From positions 1 to 40,852 of the forward strand of contig WION01000474.1 of NCBI GenBank assembly GCA_015039365.1: DNA of 40,852 bases, in the 5' to 3' direction. Source of the stretch: Amanita rubescens. Taxonomy: Eukaryota; Basidiomycota; Agaricomycetes; Agaricales; Amanitaceae. A program made the position numbers and the translations under genes. The notes under the pieces were generated by a model. That model saw only the letters and a program-made list of their open reading frames with translations. It was not told where the DNA came from and made no database searches. Every line of letters starts with the position of its first letter. The stretch's first letter is position 1. Of this stretch, positions 10,560 to 20,171 are shown in pieces.

Positions 10560-11195
10560 TTAGATGAATCCAATCTGTGTGGTATAACCCCGTAAATAAT
10601 TTACCCGTCAACACCCGCACAAGCGCTCTTACCTTGTTAGCTACATCAAGCGCATCGTGGTCCGATGCAAGTCGGACATATGCCTTTTTCTTCCCATCAG
10701 GTCGGATCAACGTGTTCACCTTGGCTGCCTGTACATCATACAACTTCTTCACCGCATCTTTGATGTGTCGCTTTGTTGCGCGACCATCAACGAGGAATAC
10801 TAGCGTGTTGTGCTCTTCGATTTTTTTCATCGCTGATTCCGTGTTGAGCGGTCTATATCCCCGGATTTAGTGCTACCTTTGTTGATACGGAAACCGGCAC
10901 TTACGATACGATGGTCCTAAACTGGTCCATTCGGGGCACATGAGGAATCGATTTGCGAGGGTATTTCGGATTCCTCGGTAGCCTCAGAGTCTTGGGCCTG
11001 TGGAAGGTCACGCTGTATCTTGCCTTGCGTTTGCCTGTCGATTGCGTGCCTTGCAGGGCGGCCTTTTTCGCAGCCTTGGCTTTGCTATCTTTTGCCGTCG
11101 CTGTACTCAGTCTGTTAGTCTCTGTACCTCGAACCAACATTAAATATACATTTTGGCGTTGTCTTGCCAGCCTTTGGAGTCTTTGTCGTTGCCAT
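10560..11195 (-). CDS. RPL25: 60S ribosomal protein uL23 (L23A / yeast L25)
   Basis: Four exons: 11195-11150, 11100-10905, 10852-10633 and 10574-10560, which join in frame to 158 residues. The basic N-terminus ([20 protein letters not shown]) is the eukaryotic extension that contains the nuclear import signal. It is followed by [40 protein letters not shown] and [16 protein letters not shown], the conserved uL23 core, and the protein ends NKIGFI. uL23 binds domain III of large-subunit rRNA at the polypeptide exit tunnel and docks SRP and chaperones. The last coding exon is only 15 nt. Length and motifs are normal for the family, so the identity is secure. Confidence 0.96.
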
Positions 11196-11716
11196 TGCGC
11201 GAGTCTACAGAGGAACAGATTAGCGTCATCCAAACTCTAATTCGCGCATCCACCGCTTCCGCCACACCAACAACAATCCCAGTACTGCAAATGTACGCCC
11301 AGACACTCTCCGGACAATATACCAGCATAATTTAAGCGGGAGGATGGCTTACCTTGAGGATTACCGACGTGTGTTGAACTGCCGTATTCTGCACGCGGTC
11401 GATCAGAGGCCTGTACCGTGTCAAACTATTTCTTTTTCTGGAAACGGCCATATCCGCGCTAAACCGCCGAGCACACCGTCCTTCCGACGTTGTATCACTG
11501 CATTTAGCTATATCTCCGCTGACGGCGCCCCGTTGCGAAGGCGTACCCACGTTATATTCACGAGTCCGCCGTAATGACTGCTTCGAGATAATCGGAATGC
11601 CGTCTGTGTATGCAGAGCGCGGCCCGTTTTCACTTTGGCGCCCAGCAAGACCCACCTGGGGCATATAAAATGGCAGTCATATTACGGAGTTTGTACTAGC
11701 ATCACCGAGTCACTGC
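11196..11716. other. Upstream region of the uL23 gene, no further gene supported
   Basis: This ~520-bp stretch holds the uL23 promoter and ends at the target-site copy of the inserted element. Overlapping frames on both strands (for example a 110-codon minus frame at 11332-11664) match nothing recognised. A TATAAAATGG sequence lies at about 11664-11673 on the plus strand with no gene after it. Confidence 0.45.
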
Positions 11717-11977
11717 AGGACCCCTGACAATACCCTCAGAGGTATGAATCGAAAATCTCGACTTTTGGGACCAAAAATCCGAACCGAAATTTTGCGTTTT
11801 GGACCAAAATTTCCGAACCCGGCCTCAGAGGTCTCATCGAGGCTGGGCGAAATTTCCGAACTCCAATTCAGACCTCGCCAGGGTCAAAACACCCAAATTT
11901 CGCTCCGTTAACCCCCGTAGATTCGTTTTTTATGTATTACAAGACTATTGTAATTGGTTTGAATAGGATATAATATA

Positions 11978-12385
11978 TTAATCGGCGTCTGATTGATTTC
12001 GCTTCAGGAACTCCTTCATTGCTGATCCTAGCGACTGCAGTGCATGTTGCTGCGATAATTGATGAAAGTATCCACCATCTGCTGCTGCCAGCATCATCTT
12101 GCCCGGGTCTGAGAGGACAGTTACAAGAAGGAGGAGTTGGTAAGAATAGATGTGAGCAAACTCGGATACTTGTAGCAAGGCCGTCCATTCTGTCTCGTTT
12201 GAGAAGATCAGTGAGCCGTTGCTGGTATTATGATGCTCGAATATTTGCACAGAAAGATAGGAGAGGGCGGAGAGGTTTGTCGGCAACGTTGTTGTGTCTG
12301 GCATTCTTGCCGCCGGATTTAGCGTTTCTTGGTGCTGAACTGTCTTCGTGGAGTGATCAAGCAGGAAAAAAGAAGAAAAAAACAT
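11978..12385 (-). CDS. 135-codon reading frame inside the inverted-repeat element, unrecognised
   Basis: The frame has in-frame Met codons at 12385 and 12304 (MPDTTTLPTNLSALSYLSVQ) and ends in KEFLKRNQSDAD. It contains a possible amphipathic helix around YSYQLLLLVTVLSDPGK. It has no resemblance to hAT, Tc1/mariner or other transposases that I can see. It may be captured host sequence or a chance frame; codon evidence is weak. Confidence 0.25.
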   Translation of the reverse strand: MFFSSFFLLDHSTKTVQHQETLNPAARMPDTTTLPTNLSALSYLSVQIFEHHNTSNGSLIFSNETEWTALLQVSEFAHIYSYQLLLLVTVLSDPGKMMLAAADGGYFHQLSQQHALQSLGSAMKEFLKRNQSDAD

Positions 12386-12447
12386 TTCAATAAATATGTA
12401 CTATGACTACGACGGCTGGTATTACACCCTACAGGCGAGTAGAAAAA

Positions 12448-12520
12448 GTGCATTGGTTGGGAATCGAACCCAAAATCTGGAGTACGTCTCTGAGCCGCCT
12501 ACCAACTAGACCAAACACCC
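12448..12520 (-). pseudogene. tRNA-like Pol III unit (tRNA pseudogene or SINE-head-like) inside the inverted-repeat element
   Basis: The minus strand has an A-box-like TGGTCTAGTTGG (12513-12502), a perfect B box GGTTCGATTCC (12470-12460) inside a good T arm (TTGGG/CCCAA), and a TTTTT terminator directly after the 3' end (12443-12447). The overall length of ~72 nt is right for a tRNA. The D stem, anticodon stem and strict seven-pair acceptor do not form, so no anticodon can be assigned and a working tRNA is unlikely. Confidence 0.55.
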
Positions 12521-12710
12521 TTTTATCCGAACTTCCGATTTAGACAATCTAATCAAGACCTCTAAAAAATCCGAACCCAACCTCATAGATTATGACTAAA
12601 ATGTACCAAAATTTCCGAACCTGACCTCAGGCCTCCGACCAAATTTCGACCAAAAATTTCCGAATCTGGACTCAAACCTCCTGGGGTATTGTCAGGGGTC
12701 CTGTCACTGC

Positions 12711-13739
12711 CTTGTCGAAATCGTACGTAACAGTTGCTACGTATGTCGCCATCAATGTCCTGTATGATTGATGGTATCACTCAAGTCGCAATTTGTGCAA
12801 CAAACCCGTTAATTAGTTCCTGAACAAGGATAAAGAGCTTCAAGTTCAGATTGTCGGTAGGATGTTCGATCTTGTGCTTGTCGATAATGTTTGTGCAGGG
12901 CAGAGTCCGGTTGTTCGGAATGGGCTGTGCCGGACAACAACGAGTCTCTACCGCGGCGAAAGCCATACGGCCAATTGTCACAAATGCGTTCTTCTGTTCA
13001 TCTAAAATCGGAGACGGCTCCACCTAAGGTGTAATGAGACTGGTCCGCCGTTTACGCACTTATGAACAGCTCTGTGCTCATCCATTGTTCTCACACACAC
13101 GTCGAGTCGACATCAACCGGGCCTACCGCGCCATTCCACAAGTTACATCGCTTCCCTACAACTCACCACCTTTCTTGAGCTCCTTGCAAATCATAAGCCG
13201 CAAGCGTGGGCCAGACAATGAAAGACGAATGCTGGGGCCAACTCTTACGAAGACGGTGGGCTTTTCTGTCATCGCGAGCAGTTCGGTCGCTTATGCAAGA
13301 GCATCGCTTCATCGCCGGCCTGCTTCTTCTTTTTATATACCTCATTCTCCACTTTTCTAAGCATCTCGCATTCATCTCACGCACAGTTTTGACCTAGAAA
13401 CATCAAAAGCAAGCACACTCTCCTTCTCCCGACCCCGTCTACCACGGATGTCATCTAACGGAAGTTGAAAGTGCGCGCATGACAGGATCGAGGAAACCCG
13501 GTTGTTGGTTGTTGCAAGGGGAGCAGTCCCGTCAACTGTTTCTCCTTCAGTTACAGAATAGGACAGGAAATTAACGCAGTTGACCTGCGTTTCTGTATCA
13601 CCTCCTTCACAAGACCCTGGGCAAGGCTAATCAAGTCCGCCGGCTCTTACTCTCGTCGGACCCACCCTTCCCGCGTCAAACTTCGCAAGATTCTCTATCC
13701 CTGCGTCGGGGGCAGAGCAGAACTAGCTGAAACGACGAG
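12711..13739. other. Intergenic region right of the inverted-repeat element
   Basis: About 1 kb without a supported gene. An 80-codon minus frame (12781-13023, starting MEPSPILDEQKNAF) and frames on both strands at 13034-13397 show no known domain. Some splice-like signals exist, so a small unrecognised gene cannot be excluded. Confidence 0.4.
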
Positions 13740-14426
13740 ATGACCTCACAGATTGGTCGACAGCGGCAAAGTGCGGGTCATTTTTGTACCCTCGTTTCAG
13801 GAATAGTTCGTAAAAGGACCAAGAATTTGAAAGTGCCTGAAATTGGTCAACAAGGCGACAGCAGCGACAAGGCTTGCTGTATGTTCGTTCTGCGAACTGG
13901 GCTAGATGTGTTAATGGAAGTTTTATTTGATGAAGAAAGTGGTTGGTCATCGTTTACACATCTTGATTTTATTCTTGGTCTGTCGAGGAGGCTCCGACGT
14001 CTTAAAAACAGGACTGGCTCGGAAAGTGAATTCGGACGGATGGTGAGTGATTGTCTATTCATTCGAATCTCGCACTCTCATCGAGCTACACAGATTCGAA
14101 GCGCCGAGACGCGATATCGGTCGATGTTGAAGCCGAGGCCATATACAAAGAAACATTCTGTCATCGGAGGGTATGCCAAAAGTGGCACCAACAGCTATAT
14201 TATCCACCCTACAACCAGTCGCACCATCACCTGCATCTACATTTTCGGAACTACCATCATCACCCACGTATGTATCAACGGCAACATCTCTTGCTACATA
14301 TCACTCCTATGGATCCTGGCACCACTTTCCATTGTAGATTCTCCGACCGTACCGACAGCACCAACTATGACAGAAACATTGTCCAGCGCCTTTTCCTCAT
14401 CTTCATTGGATCCTCGTCTCACCTAG
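13740..14426 (+). CDS. Unrecognised 228-codon reading frame overlapping a duplicated segment
   Basis: The frame runs from an ATG at 13740 through DVLMEVLFDEESGWSSFTHL and LGLSRRLRRLKNR, which look protein-like, to a Ser-rich end. A possible intron (GTGAGT at 14043 to ACACAG at 14093) would keep frame. Its second half lies in a segment repeated at 19467-19813, where the same frame is broken. No family is recognised; it may be a gene fragment. Confidence 0.25.
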   Translation: MTSQIGRQRQSAGHFCTLVSGIVRKRTKNLKVPEIGQQGDSSDKACCMFVLRTGLDVLMEVLFDEESGWSSFTHLDFILGLSRRLRRLKNRTGSESEFGRMVSDCLFIRISHSHRATQIRSAETRYRSMLKPRPYTKKHSVIGGYAKSGTNSYIIHPTTSRTITCIYIFGTTIITHVCINGNISCYISLLWILAPLSIVDSPTVPTAPTMTETLSSAFSSSSLDPRLT

Positions 14427-14699
14427 ACGCTTGGTCTTCTCCGAGCGATATTACGATCATTCGTCAATTCAAAATCGACAAATTCTGCACCTCCCTGACC
14501 TCGTATTGTTGTTTAGAGTGTCCCAAATGAAGGACCTCTGCCTGTTGGCTGTGTGGGACGCATTTAATGTGGCACGTTATTCGCTTGAGAACATCATCCT
14601 GTGGCTAGAGACAAACCAGCAAACGGGACTCGTAAATCGTTACTAAATTCTTTCAATACATTAGGATCCTTTTTGTCACTCAAACCCTTCGTCGGGTTT
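14084..14699 (+). repeat. Dispersed duplication, copy A
   Basis: Starts at AGCTACACAGATTCGAAGCG and ends at CCTTCGTCGGGTTT. It matches copy B (19467-19813) in order and orientation, but is 616 bp because it contains an extra ~220-bp block (about 14345-14570) and several 6-14 bp insertions relative to copy B. Confidence 0.85.
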
Positions 14700-15489
14700 A
14701 AAGCTTAATTGCAATTGATAGTAATCAACATCTCACGCGAATCTCCGCTCTGTTCCCTCCCTAGACATTCCTACTCAGACAACCTGGCAATGAAGACATT
14801 CTTATCATTATAAACTCAATGCGTATCAGATGCTTCGCCATTCCTCCACTTCCAGCCATAGAGGTGACTATATTAAAACTGTATGAACCGTGACAGTGCT
14901 AATCCTATTGACAGTGAGAAGATCTTTACTAACTCCCAAGGCCCAACGCTAGTCACCTACCTTTTCAACGTGCATTTGGTCGACCCGGAGGTCTTAAGCC
15001 CAGGGCCCACGACAAGGGAGCACGTTTTCCCCTGGGAACTATCTACGAGTATCGTAAAGGTATCGTAAAAAGAAACCGAAGAAAAAGACGAAGAGAAAAA
15101 AAGAGCAACGTGGGTCAGGGAACCGTGAACGGTCAGTCTAGCCAGGACCGCCATTCAACGAGCTCCCGTCATCCCCGCTCGGACGACGTGCCTGGCCAGG
15201 GTGCGCGTCCGAGCAATTTCTATTGCCGCGCTGTCATGACTACCTAAAAGAATTAGCGGCGCCGTCGAGCCGATACCAGCAGTAAAACGCACCATTGCCG
15301 CCGTCGACCAATCCTATTCTTCACTGGTGCAGTTTCCGTTAACCTCAATCCTAATACGATGTGTTGCTCTCGAAGTAACTTTCGCGGTGCAATGATCTGT
15401 CCAGCAATGAATCAGGAGCCCCAGAGGTCAAGAGATCAGACAAGTCACCACGCTCCAAACCATCTCTTTACTAACTTCTACTGTCTTCG
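14700..15489. other. Intergenic region, nothing recognised
   Basis: Roughly 0.8 kb between the duplicated segment and the tandem repeats. Frames are short (up to 65 codons) and overlap on both strands. No domain, RNA gene or repeat boundary was seen. Confidence 0.45.
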
Positions 15490-15940
15490 TTATCGATTCC
15501 GCCGCCGCCCGCGTCGACTTGATTATCACCCGGAATGTCATCTACAAAGTTTAGCAGTAACAAAGCTAAAGAAAACGAAAAGACTTAGGGAAGCGAGAAT
15601 ATACGCAAACGCATTTTTTTAATCTTCATTTTTGCTTTTGACCGCCGAATTCGGTGCCCCGCCGTCGCCCGCGTAGATTTGACGTTCAGCCCGGAAAGGG
15701 ATCTATAACGTCTAGCCGTAACAAAACTGAAGAGGAAGAGAAGATATAGAAGCGAGAAGATACGCAACCACATTTTTTTTCAAAAAAATCTTCATTCCTG
15801 ATTTCAATGACCAATTTCGGTGCCCCGCTGTCGCCCGCATCGATTTGACGTTCAGCCCAGAGGTCTATAAAGCTTAGCTGCGACAAAACAGAAGAAGACG
15901 AGAAGAAGAGAAGGTGCGCAACCATTTTTTCCTTTTTAAT
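15490..15940. repeat. Diverged tandem repeat, three units of ~165 bp
   Basis: Each unit contains a CGGTGCCCCGC(C/T)GTCGCCCGC-type block, a TTGACGTTCAGCCC-type block, an AAC(A)AAA...GAAGAAGA-type purine-rich stretch, and GCGCAACCATTTTTT or similar before a T-run. Units begin near 15490, 15646 and 15812. They differ by many substitutions, so they are older than the adjacent 136-bp array. They do not share its sequence apart from a purine-rich/T-run composition. Confidence 0.7.
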
Positions 15941-15994
15941 CTTTTTTTTTTTTTTTTTGGTTTTACGAAGGTTTGACTTTTTTTTTTCGGTTTT

Positions 15995-17200
15995 CAGAAC
16001 TAAATATGGGTATTTCGAGAATTATCTCGCCTAGTTCCCGATGAAGAAAAGAAGATGAGAATTAAGGATGCAAAAGAAAGGAAATATATATTTTTTTTTG
16101 GGGGGGTTTTACGAGGTTTTGACTTTTTTTTCGGTTTTTGGAACTAGATGTGGGTATTTCGAGAATTGTCTCGCCTAGTTCCTGATGAAGAAAAGAAGAT
16201 GAGAACCAAGAACGCAAAAGAAAGGAAATTGTTTTTTGGATTTTACGAGGTTTTGACCTTTTTTTTCGGGTTTTGGAACTAGATGTGGGTATTTCGAGAA
16301 TTGTCTCGCCTAGTTCCTGATGAAGAAAAGAAGACGAGAATTAAGGACGCAAAAGAAAGGAAATTGTTTTTTTGGATTTTACGAGGTTTTGACTTTTTTT
16401 TTTCGGTTTTTGGAACTAGATATGGGTATTCGAGAATTGTCTCGCCTAGTTCCTGATGAAGAAAAGAAGACGAGAATTAAGGACGCAAAAGAAAGGAAAT
16501 TGTTTTTTTGGATTTTACGAGGTTTTGACTTTTTTTTTTCGGTTTTTGGAACTAGATATGGGTATTCGAGAATTGTCTCGCCTAGTTCCTGATGAAGAAA
16601 AGAAGACGAGAATTAAGGACGCAAAAGAAAGGAAATTGTTTTTTTGGATTTTACGAGGTTTTGACTTTTTTTTTTCGGTTTTTGGAACTAGATATGGGTA
16701 TTCGAGAATTGTCTCGCCTAGTTCCTGATGAAGAAAAGAAGACGAGAATTAAGGACGCAAAAGAAAGGAAATTGTTTTTTTGGATTTTACGAGGTTTTGA
16801 CTTTTTTTTTTCGGTTTTTGGAACTAGATATGGGTATTCGAGAATTGTCTCGCCTAGTTCCTGATGAAGAAAAGAAGACGAGAATTAAGGACGCAAAAGA
16901 AAGGAAATTGTTTTTTTGGATTTTACGAGGTTTTGACTTTTTTTTTCGGTTTTTGGAACTAGATATGGGTATTCGAGAATTGTCTCGCCTAGTTCCTGAT
17001 GAAGAAAAGAAGACGAGAATTAAGGACGCAAAAGAAAGGAAATTGTTTTTTTTTTGGATTTTACGAGGTTTTGACTTTTTTTCGGTTTTTGGAACTAGAT
17101 ATGGGTATTCGAGAATTATCTCGCCTAATTCCAGATGAAGAAAAGAAGATGAGGACCAAAAGACGCAAAAGAAAGGAAAAATACGGAAAAATGTGCCAGG
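15995..17200. repeat. 136-bp minisatellite, nine units, each with nested inverted repeats
   Basis: Units begin with GAACTA at about 15997, 16141, 16276, 16413, 16549, 16685, 16821, 16956 and 17092. The central units (16413-16956) are identical or nearly so; outer units vary in T-run length and point changes. Each unit holds GGAACTAG ... CTAGTTCC enclosing CGAGA-ATTG-TCTCG, so it can fold as a long hairpin, plus a poly-T/CGGTTTTTGG tract. The period is not a multiple of three, so the 90-codon frames in the array are not a repeated protein. Confidence 0.95.
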
Positions 17201-18375
17201 GGTGTTTATAGAGCGGGTATATTGGAAGAATTGCCGTCTGATCGTTATTGATGCAAAGATTCTGGAGAGGACGATTAAAGGACAGATACCGCCAGAGTGA
17301 AGCCAACCCGACCTTTCTCGTTGCATCGAAAATCTCCCGGCTTTACCACAGAGCAAGCGACAGCGAACTTGGTCAGAATTCGCGCCCTTTACTCCCGGGC
17401 TTTTGGCATCGCGATGGAGCTTTCGGTGACGGCTTGACCAGAGCACATCACCTACACCTCCTGCGAGCTACACGTTGTCGACTACGGATCAAGGGCCAGT
17501 CTGTAACATGGACGTCAGATGACGGCACTGGGAATGTCACTTGCCATCAGCGTTCCCTGTTCGTTGTGCAAGCCAAATCTGATCGCAGGCGGGAAAGAAA
17601 AGGAGGGTAAAGTAATGCTGACGTGCCGGACAATGTATTGTTTGGGCTCCGAAAGATCTAGACATCAGCACCACTACACGGACAGAGGGAAGGCAGGATA
17701 AAAAGTATGAACGACTCACGCGCCCGCCAGTTGCCAGTTGCCAGTTGCCAGTGAAGTCGCAGCCAGAGCACAGAAAGAGCCGCAGAAAGAAACGTAAACC
17801 CCCACGAGCAAAGTGTTGACAGCCAAATCCTCGAGGGACCAGAAGACAAGAGAAGCAGGAACGAACGGGAGCACCAGAAACCGAGCAATCGACGTCGCCA
17901 GAAAGCCAGCAAGGTTAATCGAAAATTCCAAGAAGAAACAAAAAGATTGAGAAAATGGACTATCACTCACGGTCAACCACTGGCGTCGATCTGAAAACAA
18001 TCAAGAACGAAACATATTCCAGAAGCAACGATACGTACCATTGTTACCCCCGACATCACTTTCCGCCCACGGAAAAAGCACGGGCAGAGCCACAGCCTAT
18101 GTCGTGCTCTACAACTACGGGAGCCAATGGGTAGCCAACACCATCAGCCACCTACACCGCTAGGTGCGTTTTGTCACCAACGAGTTTCGAAGCCAAGCTT
18201 GCCAGGCCAGGCCCCTACGCCCGTAGTGTTCCGGGACGGTTCCAACTTCAATCGCGTCGCAGCTGGAGCCTGAAGTCACGGGCCGATTCGTCGCGCCGTC
18301 GTCTTTTCATATCGACTGTCGTCATCAAAAGAAAGGACAGAAACTTGATACAATGTTAATTCAATATCAATAGTA
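17201..18375. other. Region right of the minisatellite, no gene supported
   Basis: A 120-codon plus frame (17248-17610) and a hydrophobic 94-codon minus frame (17716-18000) are present. Neither shows a known domain. Splice-like motifs near 17980 and 18040 could define small exons, but no consistent gene emerged. Confidence 0.4.
17726..17752. repeat. Heptanucleotide tandem repeat (GCCAGTT), almost four units
   Basis: Three exact GCCAGTT units are followed by GCCAGT. It lies inside a hydrophobic minus-strand frame where it would encode a WQLATGNWQLA-type repeat. Confidence 0.9.
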
Positions 18376-18630
18376 TCAATCGTCAACCTCACCTTCGTCG
18401 ACGAGCATCACGTCTCCAAGAAAATCTGATTTGTCGTCATCACGATTAACTTCTATGCTTTGCATATCGTCATCAATCATACCTAAACCACGCTCACAGT
18501 GAGCGGTCAAGTCACAAATATGGGAGCTGAGCATACCTTCGAGCTCTTCAAAGCCGTCAACCCACCAGGGCGTCGGCTTGCGGCGCCACTTAGAAACCGG
18601 GGCAATAAGGGCAGCGGAAAGGTCATGCAT
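18376..18630 (-). CDS. Small acidic protein or exon, unrecognised (84 codons)
   Basis: The frame starts MHDLSAALIAPVSKWRRKPT and continues with WWVDGFEELEGMLSSHICDL. It ends in an acidic tail (DDDKSDFLGDVMLVDEGEVD). An in-frame stop lies just upstream, so the ATG at 18630 is the likely start unless an intron intervenes. The order of a basic/aromatic core and acidic tail looks like real coding sequence, but no family is recognised. A duplicated or transposon origin cannot be judged. Confidence 0.35.
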   Translation of the reverse strand: MHDLSAALIAPVSKWRRKPTPWWVDGFEELEGMLSSHICDLTAHCERGLGMIDDDMQSIEVNRDDDKSDFLGDVMLVDEGEVDD

Positions 18631-19466
18631 GGAGTACGGGTGACGCGGTTATTAGAGTGGATCATCGTATCAACGTGTTGCAAAATAGGCGTTGGGATAT
18701 CGCAGATATCGCAGGGTTGGAGAGCGGTTCGGTGAAGAACAGAAGCTGAACTAGGCGGTATCTTATACTACTACGTGGTGGCTGACCATTGCGATCGAGG
18801 CCGACACTCCTTTCCCTTTACTCCACAACGCGTGGTTCAGGTTTCCGCGGTGCTATTTCACCCGCTCAAAGTTGCACGCGCAGAGCGTGGTTGTTGAATA
18901 CAGACGGATATCATAGATTGCATAGAGTAGTATGATTACCTTGCAGTAATGCTAGGCGCGCGCTTACCACCACACAAATATTTAAATGAGTGCACCACTA
19001 TACACCTTACTCGGTGTAAATGACCCAACCTTTTCTCGCGTTCAAGCCAACGAGAACGGCGCAGCCTATCTCTTTCCACGTTCGTTCAAGTTCTCCGATG
19101 GGATCATATCCTCCACTTCCTGACATTAGAATAGGTTAATGGAGTTAGGGAATGTATGTCCGACAAAAAAGCAGTAGCCTCGTTGGGATGGTGTCACAGC
19201 TGTTCTGGTCAGAGTTGGGATGATATTTAATCGTAATTGGCATCTACCAACATCCTGACTACCGCCTCCTCTTCTGCTACCTCTTCTCTGCCAAGTTCCA
19301 AATCCCTTCTGCAAGTACAAATCTTCTCCAACGATTTTCCACCAGCCTCGCCTATTAGATATTCAATCGCAATGTCGGATGCTTCGAATCTGGCGACGCG
19401 ACGAACTATCGTTCCTTTGAGCGACCTTTCTCCCTGTACTTTCGGTATTTCCCTACGTAAAACGTT
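18631..19466. other. Intergenic region left of duplication copy B
   Basis: No supported gene. A plus-strand frame from 19237 (MASTNILTTASSSATSSLPS) runs into copy B and a minus frame overlaps it; neither is recognised. ATTTAAATG and other AT-rich stretches near 18980-18990 and 19220 could be promoter elements. Confidence 0.35.
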
Positions 19467-19813
19467 AGCTACACAGATTCGAAGCGCCGAGACACGATAT
19501 CTAAAATGTTTGGTCGATGTTGAAGCCGAGGCCATATACAAAGCAACATTCTGTCATCGGAGGGTATGCCAACAGCTATATTATCCACCCTACAACCAGT
19601 CGCACCATCACCTACATTTTCGGAACTACCATCATCACCCATGTATGTATCAACGTACATATCACTCCCATGGATCCTGGCACCACCCTCCATTGTAGAT
19701 TCTCCGACATATTCGCTTGAGAACATCATCCTCTCGTAAATATTTTACATTCGTGACTAAATTCTTTCAATACATTAGCATCCTTTTTGTCACTCAAACC
19801 CTTCGTCGGGTTT
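19467..19813 (+). repeat. Dispersed duplication, copy B
   Basis: A 347-bp counterpart of 14084-14699, in the same orientation ~5.4 kb away. It shares AGCTACACAGATTCGAAGCG, GTTGAAGCCGAGGCCATATA, CACCCTACAACCAGTCGCAC and CTTTCAATACATTAG. It lacks the ~220-bp block and several short pieces of copy A, and has a 10-bp insertion (TAAAATGTTT region) near 19501. Its right end overlaps the last codons of the minus-strand gene ending at 19794. Confidence 0.85.
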
Positions 19814-20134
19814 CTTCCGCTCTGGCCTGACTACCCTGGATACTTCCGGTGAGTTCGGGCTGTACTTCGCGATCGCGGGCTGCATCCCCACTTGGTTGAC
19901 TCTGTGAAGAAGTTTTCTGCGCAAATTCAGAGCCATCAGAGTCAAAAGGGCCAGTGGAGAACACATCGACGCAAGATGCAGAGGTGTCTGGCTCGGTTAT
20001 GCCCTCAAGAGAACCGATGGTCTCTGGGAACCTACGATCACGTGTGTCTACGCGTACGCAGCATCATTTAGAGGTTTGAAGATAGAATAAAAGGGCTGGT
20101 ACCAACCCGGTTTTCTGTCGTCTTTGGGATACAT
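19794..20134 (-). CDS. Small predicted gene with a disordered acidic product, unrecognised
   Basis: A minus-strand exon, 20047-19794, is open for 84 codons without an internal Met: TRDRRFPETIGSLEGITEPD, then TSASCVDVFSTGPFDSDGSE and a Gln/Ser/Arg-rich end (ARAEETRRRV). A good acceptor (GCGTAG) precedes it. A short first exon 20134-20107 (MYPKDDRKP, donor GTTGGT) would join in phase 1 to give ~93 residues. Alternatively this is a further exon of the F-box gene at 20381, whose last exon also ends in phase 1. The 3' end is shared with the dispersed duplication. Confidence 0.4.
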
Positions 20135-20159
20135 GGCAGTTATGTTTCATGCGAAATAT

Positions 20160-20171
20160 CATGACGTCATG
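20160..20171. promoter_or_regulatory. CRE-like palindrome CATGACGTCATG
   Basis: A perfect 12-bp palindrome containing TGACGTCA, the ATF/CREB-type bZIP site, lies 26 bp upstream of the small gene's possible ATG and downstream of the F-box exons. It is seen in the sequence; binding is inference. Confidence 0.35.

Larger units (their letters stand above)
11717..12702. mobile_element. 986-bp terminal-inverted-repeat element (non-autonomous DNA transposon, possibly hAT-type)
   Basis: Perfect 18-bp terminal inverted repeats AGGACCCCTGACAATACC lie at 11717-11734 and, inverted, at 12685-12702. Both ends are flanked by GTCACTGC (11709-11716 and 12703-12710), an 8-bp target duplication, the size made by hAT transposases. 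If the repeat is taken to start one base further out (CAGGACC), the duplication is TCACTG (6 bp). Subterminal repeats of the type AAATTTCCGAAC..CCTCAG recur in opposite orientations inside both ends. No transposase is present. The interior carries a 135-codon frame and a tRNA-like unit, described separately. Confidence 0.85.

Noticed and set aside
12448..12520. A functional tRNA gene
   Set aside because: T arm, B box, length and terminator fit, but the anticodon, D and acceptor stems do not pair, so I call it tRNA-like only.
12781..13023. 80-codon minus frame beside the inserted element
   Set aside because: No domain, no clear exons on either side, and ordinary length for chance frames.
16320..17138. 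Four or more near-identical 90-codon reading frames in the minisatellite
   Set aside because: The 136-bp unit is not divisible by three, so each frame reads successive units in different phases. The frames are a by-product of a purine-rich repeat, not a protein family.
17716..18000. 94-codon hydrophobic minus-strand frame as a small membrane protein
   Set aside because: Part of it is the GCCAGTT repeat, a competing frame overlaps it, and splice-like sites interrupt it; no conservation can be judged.
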